Positions 34,659 to 45,226 of a stretch of 64,000 bases of DNA are shown in pieces. Position 1 is the first letter of the stretch. Each line of letters starts with the position of its first letter. Source of the stretch: Telopea speciosissima (Eukaryota > Streptophyta > Magnoliopsida > Proteales > Proteaceae). Under the pieces are notes generated by a model. That model saw nothing but the letters and a program-made list of their open reading frames with translations. It had not been told where the DNA came from and searched no databases. Location: NCBI RefSeq assembly GCF_018873765.1, contig NC_057926.1:57115378-57179377 (forward strand), given 5' to 3'. Position numbers and translations under genes: made by a program.

Positions 34659-36969
34659 TTTTTTGGATGAATAAAAATATATTACGAAGAAAAAAGAAGG
34701 AATATACAAGCCCAAGGGCAAAAAAGCCGAAACTAGGGACTAGTTAGGGTGCAAAATGGAAGAAGGGAGACCCCAGGAGACAACAATGAGCCTGTTCCTT
34801 GGGGAATCCTTAACATCCTTGAGGGGGAGGGATCTAACTTTAGATGAAACATCAAAAAAGATGGCCTTCCAAATCATGTCTAAGGAGCGGGAGTTGGATG
34901 TCCATCTTCTGAGGTTTCGTTCTATCCAAATGTGGGAGATAGTGGCACAGAAGGCGATCTTGCCAGCCAAGTCGCAAATTGACTTCCCTCCGTATGTCAT
35001 GTCGATCCAAATCCATTCCCTACTGAGAGGAAGAGGAGTGCGCCGACCAGGCCAGCAATGGCGAAGAACTCGGGTCCATATGGAGGAGGCAAAAGGGCAA
35101 GTGAAAAATAGGTGATCGACGTCTTCAGTCCCGTTCCAACAGAGACAGCAGCTGGAGGGGACCTGAATATGCCGATGAAGAAGAAAGGCTTGGGTAGGAA
35201 GACAGCTTGCAAGGGCGCGCCAAGCAGTGAGGCTATGCCGAGGAATGTGGCCACGAAACCAAACAACTCTGTACCAAGGACAAGGGGTCCCTCTATGTCT
35301 AACCAAATCCCAAGCGGAGTGAGAGCTGAATCTGCCCGAAGGGGAAGGAAGCCATAAGATGGTGTCGCCTCTGGCTCTATGCCCAGGGGGGATGGGGGGA
35401 AGGGAGCTCCAGAGGTCGGCAAGGGGGGGAGGGGAGGGGGGAGGGGACCACGAGCCACTGGAGATGATAGCGGCAACAGAGGCAGATCTGTCCAATCCGG
35501 AGGAGTAAATATCTCTAGGGCTGACAATGGAAGAGAGAACACCAGAAGGGTGCCACTTGTCAAGCCAAAGCAAGGTAGTCGAACCATCATCAATCCTGCT
35601 CGAAATGGCATCTCTGGCTAGCTGCCTCACCTGAAGAATTCTACGCCAAACCCAAGAAAAATCAGCCCGAGGGCTAACGGACCAAATAGAGTCACTGCGC
35701 AGGGGTCCAGTATACACCCAAGAAGTCCAGATGGAGGATTTGTTGGTGAGGATCTTCCATATGAGCTTGATGGAACCAGCAATGTTGACATCTTTTATCC
35801 TCCTGAGCCCGAGGCCTCCTTCAGATTTGGGGACACAAAGGGAAGCCCAGCTCATAGGGTGGAGGAACCTGGCAGAGTCAACACCTTTCCAAAGGAAGGC
35901 ACACATAATAGATTCCGCTGCCTTGATGGTAGCTTTTGGAAGACCAAAAATACTGCTCCAATAAATATAGCAAGACTGAAGCACCGATCTGATCAGCTCG
36001 AGACGACCAATGTAGGATAAGAATTTGGCTTTCCAAAGCTGCAACCTCTTGCGAAGAAGGTCTAAGATGGGGGAGCAGTGGTGGGCAGACAGTCTGGCAG
36101 GGATAAGGGGAAGGCCAAGGTAGCGGACTGGGAGGGTGCCGATGGTAAAACCTGTGAGGGAGGAAAGGGCAGCTTTGGTGGTGTCAGGAACTCCGGCAAG
36201 GAAGATTTTGGACTTAGCCAGGTTGATGCGAAGCCCTGAAAGGCCTTGGAAAAGGTGGAGGGAAGACATGATGGACTCAATGGAGAGAGGGTCGGCCTTG
36301 GAGAAGATCATAAGATCATCAGCAAAGGCAAGGTGAGTCAGGTTTGTGGGCTTACATTTAGGGATGGGGGAGATGAGGTGGAGATCAGTTTTGGATTGAA
36401 TACTGCGGGAGAGAACCTCGAGGGACAGGCAAAAGAGAAAGGGGGAGAGGGGGCAACCCTGCCGGATACCAACAGAGGAGGGGAAGAATTCAGCAGGACT
36501 GCCATTCAAGAGGACCGAGAAACGGGGGGAGGAGATGCAAGAGTGGATCCAGTTGACAAAAATGGGGGGGAAGGACATTTTGAGGAGGACTTGGGAGATG
36601 AAGTTCCAATGGATGGAGTCAAAAGCCTTGTGAATGTCGATTTTCAAAAGGGCAGTCGGAGAGTGGGACTTGCGGTCGAAGCCGCGGACAATTTCCTGGC
36701 AAAGGATGATATTATCCGAGATGCTTCTCCCAGCAATGAAGGCAGACTGGTTGGGGCTGACAAGGGAGTCGATGACAAGGCTGAGCCGGTTGGCAAGGAT
36801 TTTAGCGATGAATTTGTAGAGAAGGTTACAAAGGGAGATGGGTCTGAAGTCAGAAATGGACGAAGCTCCAGGGAATTTGGGGATGAGACAAAGGAAGGTG
36901 TGGTTGATGAAATGAATCTGGTGAGGGTTGAAGAAGAAGCTCTTAATGGCACTGATAAGCTCAACACCA
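34659..36969 (-). mobile_element. L1-type LINE, copy C (recent, 5'-truncated)
   Basis: A minus-strand L1 of the same family as copies A and B. The poly-A tail is the T run starting at 34655. The 16-bp sequence ATATGTTGAAGGTTTT occurs exactly at 34643-34658 and 36970-36985, a target duplication. The element starts inside the RT, so it was truncated on insertion, yet what remains has no stop or frameshift. The exact long duplication together with the intact frame shows the youngest insertion in the window, and a source element must have been active recently. Confidence 0.96.
34740..36968 (-). CDS. L1 ORF2 fragment: reverse transcriptase plus zf-RVT (intact frame)
   Basis: The minus-strand frame is open from the insertion edge near 36968 to TAG at 34740, about 742 codons, with no native start. 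RT motifs come in order: FRPISLCNLLYKFIAKIL, NQSAFIAGRSISDNIILC, LKIDIHKAFDSIHW (motif A Asp), VGIRQGCPLSPFLF, LAFADDLMIFSKA (catalytic Asp pair intact), INLAKSKIFLAGV and YLGLPLIPARL. The C-terminal zf-RVT region has the pattern CCLCWNG...H...C near 35080-35160. The protein ends LPSSILHPN. The endonuclease and ORF1 are missing, so this copy is not autonomous, although the enzyme part is undamaged. Confidence 0.92.
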   Translation of the reverse strand, partial: GVELISAIKSFFFNPHQIHFINHTFLCLIPKFPGASSISDFRPISLCNLLYKFIAKILANRLSLVIDSLVSPNQSAFIAGRSISDNIILCQEIVRGFDRKSHSPTALLKIDIHKAFDSIHWNFISQVLLKMSFPPIFVNWIHSCISSPRFSVLLNGSPAEFFPSSVGIRQGCPLSPFLFCLSLEVLSRSIQSKTDLHLISPIPKCKPTNLTHLAFADDLMIFSKADPLSIESIMSSLHLFQGLSGLRINLAKSKIFLAGVPDTTKAALSSLTGFTIGTLPVRYLGLPLIPARLSAHHCSPILDLLRKRLQLWKAKFLSYIGRLELIRSVLQSCYIYWSSIFGLPKATIKAAESIMCAFLWKGVDSARFLHPMSWASLCVPKSEGGLGLRRIKDVNIAGSIKLIWKILTNKSSIWTSWVYTGPLRSDSIWSVSPRADFSWVWRRILQVRQLARDAISSRIDDGSTTLLWLDKWHPSGVLSSIVSPRDIYSSGLDRSASVAAIISSGSWSPPPSPPPLADLWSSLPPIPPGHRARGDTILWLPSPSGRFSSHSAWDLVRHRGTPCPWYRVVWFRGHIPRHSLTAWRALASCLPTQAFLLHRHIQVPSSCCLCWNGTEDVDHLFFTCPFASSIWTRVLRHCWPGRRTPLPLSREWIWIDMTYGGKSICDLAGKIAFCATISHIWIERNLRRWTSNSRSLDMIWKAIFFDVSSKVRSLPLKDVKDSPRNRLIVVSWGLPSSILHPN

Positions 36970-36985
36970 ATATGTTGAAGGTTTT

Positions 36986-37967
36986 GTTTGTCTTTTTTTT
37001 TTTTTTTTTCCTTTAAACCTATAGTTTGTTGTATTAAATTTTGTCATGCGTGATTATACTAGGGATGTTTTTTTTTTCTACTTTCAATTATAGGCTTATT
37101 AATGTCTAGTCTAGTTAGATGTGAAGTAAAATAAGATTTTGAATTTGGGAAATTATCATCGCCACCCCCGAGTTACACCTTTATTTTAATGCAACCCCAC
37201 TTTTTAATTTTTGCAACCCCCCCCCCCCAAAAAAAAATAAAAAATAAAAAAAGGTGACCTCATGGAATGGTGAAAATGGTGGTTGATGATGAATTATTTC
37301 GTAGTTGAAGTTAGCTCACTAAGAAAGAAAGATAAGTCAGCAAAATCTCCGATAACTTGAAAAGGAAAATTGGAAGATTGGGAAATTGAAACTGTATGGA
37401 TGATCTACTTGAATGAAAGTTGGACGGGCTTTGAAGTCTGGAACCTTCAGTCCTGGTAAAGCGATATGTATTGATAAAACTCTCTTTGAAGATTGATTCT
37501 TTAGCTGTGAAGCAAATGTCATAGTTTTTACCAAAAAATATATATATATCATAGTTGAACATTAGCCTGAGGCAAGAAAGATGAGTCGTAAATTCTCTAA
37601 TGACTTGAACGGGAAACTTTTCTATTGAATGTTCCACTCAGATTTACTATTCTAGAAACACTCTTTGTTATTTTAATATTGTAAGAACTTATTTTTAAGC
37701 TTTGTCCGGGCCAATTTGATAAGCTTATCAAAGAGGCCTGTTCTTAGAAGTCTGCCCATGTATATACCTTCCCCCCCCCCCCCTCCAAAACTTGGGTTTG
37801 GGTGAATGCTTTTGATGGATTTGTTACTATTATTGATATTCTTCCTTTAGTTTTGTGCAATTAAATATATGCTTTCTTTTATTCTATTTGTTACAGATGA
37901 TGTTCTAGAAATATTGAGGAATGGACAAAGACATGACAATAGGGACTTGATTGGTGGACTTATAACC
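36986..37967. other. intergenic with two poly-C tracts
   Basis: It contains C runs at 37217-37228 and 37771-37783. The stretch 37897-37967 follows a TTGTTACAG splice-like site and reads DDVLEILRNGQRHDN in one frame, which might be an exon remnant. No neighbouring exon or known protein was recognised. Confidence 0.4.
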
Positions 37968-38598
37968 GTAGTACTATATCTCGCGATATATCGGTATCTC
38001 AGGCCTACCGACGAAATTTGGCGAAATTTCGCCGAAATATTGCATTTTTTCTGCAATATTTCGGGAGTCCATCTCGGTGGGTATTTGGCCATATCTAGGC
38101 CTGATACTTCATGGACACCCCTATTTAAGCTAAATAAACACATTTAAACCTTCATATTGCAAAAAAAATGAACTCAAAGTGGTGTTTTGGGTTTGCACCC
38201 TTGATTGATTGTATACGGTCGGACCCTGTTGTATAAAATAGTTAAATACATAAAAGACATAATAAGAAATTTTAACGAAGTAATGAAACAAAAATAAAGT
38301 CAAATGTAGCCTTTAGTTTAAAGTTTAAATTTTAAAGTTTAAACTCATAAAGTCATAAGCGCATAAGTCATAATTCATAAACTTCATAATAGTCAATAGT
38401 TCAATACTCAATACACAAAGTATTTCTACGAAATTTACCGAAATATACCGAAATGTACCGAAATATACTGCTCAATACACAGTATTTCTACGAAATATAC
38501 CGAAATTTGAATTTTTTTCATTTCAGAAGCCCATCTCGTCTCGGTCCTACCGAAATTTCGCGATATATCGCCGATATATCGCGAAATTTTGTACCATG
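37968..38598. mobile_element. Mutator-like MITE, 631 bp
   Basis: The terminal inverted repeats are GTAGTACTATATCTCGCG... at the left and, reverse complemented, ATGGTACAAAATTTCGCG... at the right. Both continue into the identical GCGATATATCGG. The exact 9-bp duplication CTTATAACC lies at 37959-37967 and 38599-38607, as expected of Mutator-type transposition. The subterminal parts are packed with palindromic CGATATATCG and CGAAATTTCG words. There is no coding capacity. The element at 22431-23377 is a diverged relative. Confidence 0.88.
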
Positions 38599-38607
38599 CT
38601 TATAACC

Positions 38608-41600
38608 ACCTTTTTTTTTTTTCTTTTTCTCCATTTTGCTTTTGCAAGATGCATTTAGTTATTTCACCTAAAAGGAAACAAATTAAAACTACAAAGTCCT
38701 TGATATGGATATTCATGTGATGTTTGCATCCAACATGCTACCATGCTTTTCCTTTACATATTTTAAGCTAATTGTTCTATCCCTTGTAAGCCTAATTTTA
38801 TTTTTGTTAAATTTCTTATGGTAAGATTGGTTTCTCTGTAGCTTCTCTTGTAGAATGACTAATGTGAGTTTTAGTGGTGAATAATAGATGATATTACCAT
38901 AACTAAGTAACTTATATTTTATAATTATCCATGCCCCATCTTGATTTGGTTGTGAGTTTTGCCTCTTTTTTTTCAGATGACCATAAGAAGCATGTTGAAG
39001 TTCTTGGTTTTCTAGATTGCTAAATGTTGCCATACATGAAGCTGAGAAGCTTGTGAGCGTAAAACTAATATTCTAAACTTTGGTTTCTTCTTTTATGCCA
39101 GTGCCTGGGGTGAGGTTGAAGATAAAAAACAGTAGAATTTATTTCTTATTTTCTTTAGGAATTCGAGGTTTCTGAAATTAGATGTGCTTCTCATGGACTT
39201 ATCAATTCCTATGCAAAAAATACTTGAAACCTATAGGTACCTTACACTGTGAAGGCCTTTGACATGGCAACTTTGGAAATCCCAAAATGCTGACATCCTT
39301 ATGGTGTATGTTGTAATATATGTTATGAGAAATGTTCCTCATTGGGATTACCTGTATACTGTTAGATATGTGTCTTAGTTTTATATTCATGTAGGTATGG
39401 AAGTTAATAAGATTTGGGTAGAAGCTAGCTGGTGGGCATAGAAGCTTGGTGATGATTGACGATTTAGATCTGATTGAAAGTAAGGGGGTGAGAAAGCTGG
39501 TGAGCACAAAAAATGTGTTTGTGATAGATAAATACTATTTATAATAAACATGATTAGTCTTTTCCTAGTTTTGGTATGTCCCAATAAAATAATCTGTTGT
39601 ATGTCTGATTGCAAAAATTTAGAACTGGACTGTCCGTGATTTATAGGTTAATTATTGCCACGTATTTGATGTTACAAGTTTATGGGAGGGTGAAATCTGT
39701 GAGAGTAGAAGGGACTAGTCACCAATGACTAGTCACATGCTTATTCATGCCTCTCACAGAATCCCTGCTCAAGTTTGTGTTGTGATCATGCTAAACAAAT
39801 TCCTTTTTGCTATGAGAGGATTGGGATCGAGAGGTTATCGGTAGATTTCAAAACAAATACGCTGAGCTGCATCACTTTGAGTCATTGACAATCATCTCTA
39901 AGGACCTCAGTTTGGACAGTCAGACTGCAGTCAGGCCCTGTGGACCTCCAACTTTTCTTAGAGGATGATCTGTATCACCTACTTGACTAGAAAGTTTCTC
40001 CAGAAGCGTGAAATAGTCAGTGCAGCATTCAAATTGTTTAGATCATCCATTTTTGGCAGTTGAACTGCCAAAACTAGGCTAACTAATCAAACTATGCAGT
40101 TCATCCTAAATGAGTATTGATGCCTCTCCCTCTATGATTTTCATTTTATGTTTTAATATTTCCCTAGGCACAACAAATTAGTTCCACATTTTAGGGTGAC
40201 AGATTATACTAAAACATAGCTTAGAACTCTTGTTGTCCTTTGGAAGTGGGTGGTTTGTTTGCTTTAAGATTGATTTAGACAAAGTCCTCTGTGTAAATAC
40301 TTTAGCAGATTTTGGCTGGAGCTAGAAAGCTTCGGAGAAGAATTATGGCAGCCAGACACGGGATGGGAGTACAAATTGGGATTGCATGTTTGGAAGAATT
40401 GTTTATAGTTTATGAGGATAATCCAAAGTAATTTGCTGTAAAGTGGGTGAGGGACATTGGTTGTGATTTTGGGGAGGCTGTTAGTGTGACAGTTGTTTAC
40501 TTGTTTGTTATGATCTATTTCTTGACTATTTACTCAGCAGTTTACTGATCAGTAGTTCATAAAGGAGCTCTAGTGAAGAACTGCTTTGAAGTTGACTGAT
40601 AGGGTGGACTTGACTACATTTCTTAAAAGCAACTTCAATGATTGGGAAATACCGCATTACCGATTTGCTTGGCTTTTGGATGTTTGTGTGTGACAGATTT
40701 GTTTGGATTGCTAGGGCATCTGGATTTCGTTCTTAGCTTGAAAATTTTTTTTGGGAGTGGGAGAAGGAAAGTTTCTTCACGGTTAATTCATTCTTCTCCT
40801 TCCTCCCAAGGAGCATGTCCATCTCCAATCAGCTGGAATTGAGGAGCCTCATTTGCATGGATTGTCTAGCTGGATAAGTTTTTGACAAAGAAACATCTGA
40901 TAAGCTAAGTGGAAGAGATTGTGCCAAATAGTTGCCTGAATCTTTGCTGATGAAATGTTAGTTAACTACCCTCTGCTTTTTTTTTTTTTTTCTTCAAATT
41001 CTGGGAGGACATGATGCTGGTTAATTCCCTTCGTGTCATCATTTGGGGTGTTACCAAAGTGGTTAATTGAGCAGTTGTTCTTGTGATCATGGTCTTATTT
41101 TTATGGAGATTTTACCAGTATGAGGCATTGAGGGACTAAAGTCTGTCATGGCAAGTGGTCATCACAGCTAGACCCCTGAAATTAGATTACAGATGGGTAC
41201 TGTAGTAGATTAAGTCCTATTTCCAGGTGTACAAGTTCTGTTCAGTTACTGGTGATAGCCTGGTGATCGAGCTGCTGTAATCTAGGGGGAGAACAGTCAT
41301 TATATCTGTTAGCATTTTTATTTCTGTTTTATATGAACTTGTATGTCTACTTTTTTTATCCTATTTCATTGTCTTAATGAACTTTATTTCACTTGCCTAT
41401 CAAAAAAAAAAAATTTATTTTAAGACAATTCATTTTACATAGTTACAAACTTAAAAATTAATTGGGAAAATTTCTCACTCCCTTATACTTACCCTGCATT
41501 TACTCAAAACCTTCACATCTGATTGCCCAAAAGAAAGTAAACTCCTACTTCTCCTTCTGCCCTGGTACTTAAAAATACCCAAATTGCCCCTCTTTTTTAT

Positions 41601-42935
41601 CATTTTTTTAAAAATTGTATTCAACTCCTAACTACCATTGCCATTTATTTTCATTTAATTAACAGAAGTGAGACCCACTTCTTATTCTTCCTCCCAACAC
41701 AGCCCCACCTCCATCCTCTGCGACCTCGCTGACCATGGTCTCCTTCTGTTCCTCTGGTGAGTTAAGTGAAAGCAGATATGCAGCAGTCGAAGACCCCAAA
41801 AAAAAAAAGGTGCAGAACCCTCCACCCATGTGTCCGATTCCGGTTATGACGATGAGGCTGGAAGAATTCCATGAATCGACTCATGATAATGGATGGATTC
41901 CTCTGGTCGTTTCTATGACTTGTATGTTGTATCTCAATACTAAAAGATACATGCAGCAGTTACAAAATGTGAAGTAAAATCGCGGCCTGGTTTTATAAAT
42001 TGTCCAGTGTTTTCCCATTTCAATATCCTTCTTCTGTTAATGGAGTTCATCCTTAAGTTCGTACCCATGAATGTACAAAACACCTCCAGAGCTCAGTTAA
42101 ATCGCCTCCAAAATGTTTTTTTGTTTTTCATTGATTTTTTGTGAGAATTGGTAGAATTAGGTAAAATGACCCTAACCCTTAAGCTTTGAATCTTTGTCCA
42201 GAACTAGGAGAGAATTGAAAAATCGCAGATCGGGTGAATCAGTCCGCCACTGCAACACCCCACCCTCATCCTTCATCTTCTCGCTCTCAACCTCTGTGTC
42301 ACCACCATCTCTCCCTGCGCGCCCAGCCCATCCCTGCTGCTTTGTTCCTCACCCAAACCCTACACTCCATCCCCTCCATCCCCTGTTCTTCCTCCCAACC
42401 CCGCCCTGCAGCAATCCCACACCACCACCACCACCTGTTCTTCCTCTCAAGTCCACCCTCTGCAACCCCATCCACTTCTAGTCTGCATTAAGGTTTTTGT
42501 GAAGTGATGCAAATGACTTTCTTCTGGGCTAATCTCACAATAAGTCTTGATACACCCATCCAATGAAAAAAATTGGTGACTGACACTTGTTATAAGCCTA
42601 GAACTATAGAAGAAGTCATCCAGTGTACTTCCATTGGCTACTATTTCGAGATGGCTATGACACTTTTTATAAGCCCAGAACCATAAAAAAAAACCACCCA
42701 TAGTCCCCCCCCCCCCCACTATTTTCAGTATAGGAAAAGAATTACATGTTGTCAATTTGTACATTGTCTCTCATAGTGGCTTTCCTGGCTTTCGTCTCTC
42801 CTCGTTAAATGTGTGGGTCTCCCTTCCCTTCTCTCGTTTAGTTATTTGTTACTTATTAGACCTGTAAAATGCTAGGTAGATATCTCTCACTTTCAGTTTA
42901 TAATATTTCTTTGAAAGTTTAGAATTAGGCATGTC
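38608..42935. other. 4.3-kb intergenic region, no supported gene
   Basis: No open frame here looks like a real protein. TTTATTTCACTTGCCTATC followed by A12 at about 41383-41413 resembles an L1 3' end, so 40.3-41.4 kb may be an old LINE 3' region. A proline-rich open stretch at 42194-42491 is low-complexity. A 13-base C run lies at 42705-42717. An exon-like ATGACCATAAGAAG after TTTTTTTCAG at 38978 has no partner. Confidence 0.4.
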
Positions 42936-42951
42936 AAAATTTGCAGGTGTC

Positions 42952-43110
42952 ACCAACAACTGGCTAGCTCAGTTGGTGAGCCGTGATACACTTCGTGCCC
43001 ATGCTCACCAGGAAGTCTCAAGTTCGAGTCTCCTGGCTGGTACCTTATCCCCTCCCCGACTCGATCCCCCTCTATGCAAATATATATATATATAACTTCC
43101 AATTCCAAAA
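42952..43110 (+). mobile_element. tRNA-derived SINE
   Basis: A complete-looking 159-bp SINE. An RNA polymerase III A box (TAGCTCAGTTGGTGAGC) lies at about 42965-42981 and a B box (AGTTCGAGTCT) at about 43020-43030. A unique part and an A tail follow. The flanking 16-mers AAAATTTGCAGGTGTC (42936-42951) and AAAATTTGCTGATGTC (43111-43126) match at 14 of 16 positions, an aged target duplication. The head is tRNA-like but not a foldable tRNA gene. A (TA)n run sits at 43080-43093. Confidence 0.85.
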
Positions 43111-43177
43111 AAAATTTGCTGATGTCCCTTGCAAGCAGAGGCAGAGTTATGGGGAATCGTTATCCTGGTCCTGTGGA

Positions 43178-43266
43178 CCGTGCTTTCCCCTCACATGGGG
43201 GCAGAACACACTGCTCGGATGAAGTTAAATCGTCATTTCACGCCCCCATGTGAGGGGACAGCACGG
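43178..43266. repeat. foldback element with 25-bp stem
   Basis: CCGTGCTTTCCCCTCACATG... at 43178-43202 pairs with its inverse at 43242-43266, with 24 of 25 positions complementary and a 39-base loop. This is a MITE core or foldback remnant. Its extent beyond the stem and its target duplication could not be fixed. Confidence 0.7.
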
Positions 43267-43764
43267 TAGGAAAAAAAAAATGGAGCAATGGGAGTGCTAG
43301 AAATTCCAAGTGAAATGCATTCTGAGGTTAGAGTGAGCCCGGATCAGATCCTTGTGCAGTTCCGTTGAAGGTTTAACGTGTTCCTTCGATTCGAGAAATG
43401 CCATTCCATGCTCTGCCATTAGCGTTTAGAGGAGCATTTGTGAAAGAAAAAGGACATAGTATCACAAAAAGGGATAGTACGTGAAAAAAATTTCTCTCTC
43501 TCACACACATCTGTGTGGGGGCAAAGCAAAGCTAAACGAACAGGGAGGGGTAGGTGGCGAACATGAACAGGAAAGGAAGTTCTTATTTTATTTTTTTTCA
43601 ACCTTACAAATTACAAGAAAAAAGTGGAGGTTGGTATTTATAGTAGCAACCCAACAACAACAGAGGAGAAACACAAATACAGAATACTACTCTAGAGTAG
43701 ATACTATATGCAGCAGCACCTGGAAAACACAAACATGCAAACACAAAGAGAAGAGAAGAGTAAA

Positions 43765-44150
43765 CTAGTAATCAGCCGGGGCCAAGGGCTGGTGGGTGTG
43801 TGGGGCTTCTGTTGGGATTAGTATGAACTCATAGATGAGAGCTGCGATTGCCGCCCCAATGAAAGGCCCCACCCAATAGATCCAGTGGTTCCTCCACCTC
43901 CACCCAACCAGAGATGGACCGAAAGCTAGAGCTGGATTCATCGATGCCCCATCGAAGGGCCCTCCTGCAAGGATGTTGGCACCCACTATGAACCCAATAG
44001 CCAAGGGTGCTATCGTCCCCAAACTACCTCTCTTTGGATCAATGGCTGTTGCATATACTGTGTACATCAGCCCAAATGTCATCACGATCTCCAGCAAAAG
44101 CGCATTCCCTTCGCCTACTCCATACGCCACCGAAAAGCCCACCGGCCTCT

Positions 44151-44188
<38 letters not shown>

Positions 44189-44902
44189 GAATATAAAATT
44201 AAATTAAGAAACTGCCATGCATATATGTGTTAGGTATACTGACTAGCTAGCCTACGTATTAGAGTCAATTGTTGAGTGGAGATCAGATCATTGATAAATA
44301 GTAGATGAATTGATCAATAAATTCTTAATAATTAAATTCTTACCATTCCATGTGTGCAGAGCCTGAGCAAAAGAGATGCGACAACGGCACCCAAGAGCTG
44401 AGCTATCCAGTAATAGAAGGCTAAGAGGACGGAGATCCTACCACCAACTAGTGCACCGAAAGTCACAGCTGGGTTAACATGGCCACCGGATATGTTGCAT
44501 GAGACGGCTACGGCCACAAATAAGGCCAACGCATGGGCCACGGCCACCACCACCTGACCAGATGCCGTTGCTGATGTGTCCGTGTAGATCTTACCTGCAA
44601 GCACGCTTAAAGAGGGTAATGATCAGTGTGTAACTAAGGGAGGACTGAAGAGGAGGAGGAGGAAGCAGGGCTGCACGCATGCATGCATGCACGCACCTAT
44701 AATTAATATAAATACTAATATATACAACGCAAGAGAAAGAAAGATGAAGCGAAGAAGGGAGGGAGAGACCAAGAGCGAGGACAGAGCCTTCTCCAGCAAA
44801 GACAAAGATGAGAGTCGAGATGAACTCGGAGATGGTGGCTCGGATGGAATCGGGATGGCTTGCCTCATCCGCCCTCCCGAATGTGAATCTGCGCGGCCGC
44901 AT
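43765..44902 (-). CDS. TIP3: TIP3-type tonoplast aquaporin
   Basis: Three exons: 44902-44770, 44594-44344 and 44148-43765. All introns are GT-AG, and together they encode 255 residues. Aquaporins form tetrameric water channels; TIP3 (alpha-TIP) sits in the membrane of protein-storage vacuoles in seeds. The start [19 protein letters not shown] and the end HQPLAPADY are typical of TIP3. Six membrane segments are expected. The first loop motif is [12 protein letters not shown], and the filter histidine in AHALALFV is present. The second loop reads [16 protein letters not shown]. Residue 202, normally the filter arginine after NPA, is Leu (CTA at 43927-43929), one base from Arg CGA. Everything else looks intact. 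Intron 1 holds CATGCATGCATGC and intron 2 an (AT)n run. Confidence 0.93.
44155..44186. repeat. (AT)n microsatellite in TIP3 intron 2
   Basis: About 32 bases of alternating AT lie just inside the 3' splice site of intron 2, a likely polymorphic marker. It sits between the polypyrimidine-poor end of the intron and the acceptor TGTGTAG. Confidence 0.9.
44678..44690 (-). promoter_or_regulatory. RY-type repeats in TIP3 intron 1
   Basis: CATGCATGCATGC contains two overlapping CATGCATG words, the RY element bound by B3 factors such as ABI3 and FUS3. Those factors drive seed-maturation genes, including TIP3 in Arabidopsis. Its place in intron 1 makes a regulatory role plausible but unproven. It could also be a simple repeat. 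Confidence 0.45.
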
Positions 44903-45095
44903 GTCTCCTGCCTGCCTCTATTGATGATCCTCCCTAGCTCACCGCTACTACTCTCAGATCTTTCTTTTCTTTCTTTCTTTTTTTCTTTCCTTCTTTCTTC
45001 TAAGCCTCAATTATTACCACCACTACTACTACTACTTTAGCTCTACCTTTCTTCTTCCTCTTTAATTTGTTTTTCAAGTACTGATGAGAGCTTTA

Positions 45096-45226
45096 CATGC
45101 AGAGGAGAGAAGTAGCGGTGAAGGGGTGGGTGGTGACTGGTGAGTCCTACCAAGTTTATCAGAGCAAAGAGGGTTTGGATTACTTTAGACGCGTGGGAGG
45201 TAGAGGTGTAAGTTTTGTGACACGTA
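45096..45226 (-). promoter_or_regulatory. TIP3 upstream RY core and ACGT element
   Basis: Upstream of the TIP3 start lie CATGCA (45096-45101, RY core) and ACACGT (45220-45225, ABRE-like ACGT core). The pair is typical of ABA- and seed-regulated promoters. A pyrimidine-rich stretch at 44958-45000 fits a 5' UTR. The motifs are short and could occur by chance. Confidence 0.4.

Noticed and set aside
37897..37967. exon of an unknown gene (DDVLEILRNGQ)
   Set aside because: It has one splice-like site only, no partner exon, and a MITE truncates it.
38978..39022. exon after a TTTTTTTCAG site
   Set aside because: Very short, ends in a stop, no homology recognised.
42194..42491. proline- and serine-rich open frames
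   Set aside because: Low-complexity pyrimidine-rich DNA gives long frames by composition; there is no domain.
42965..43031. possible tRNA gene
   Set aside because: A and B boxes are present, but acceptor and anticodon stems do not pair and a flanking duplication plus A tail mark a SINE.
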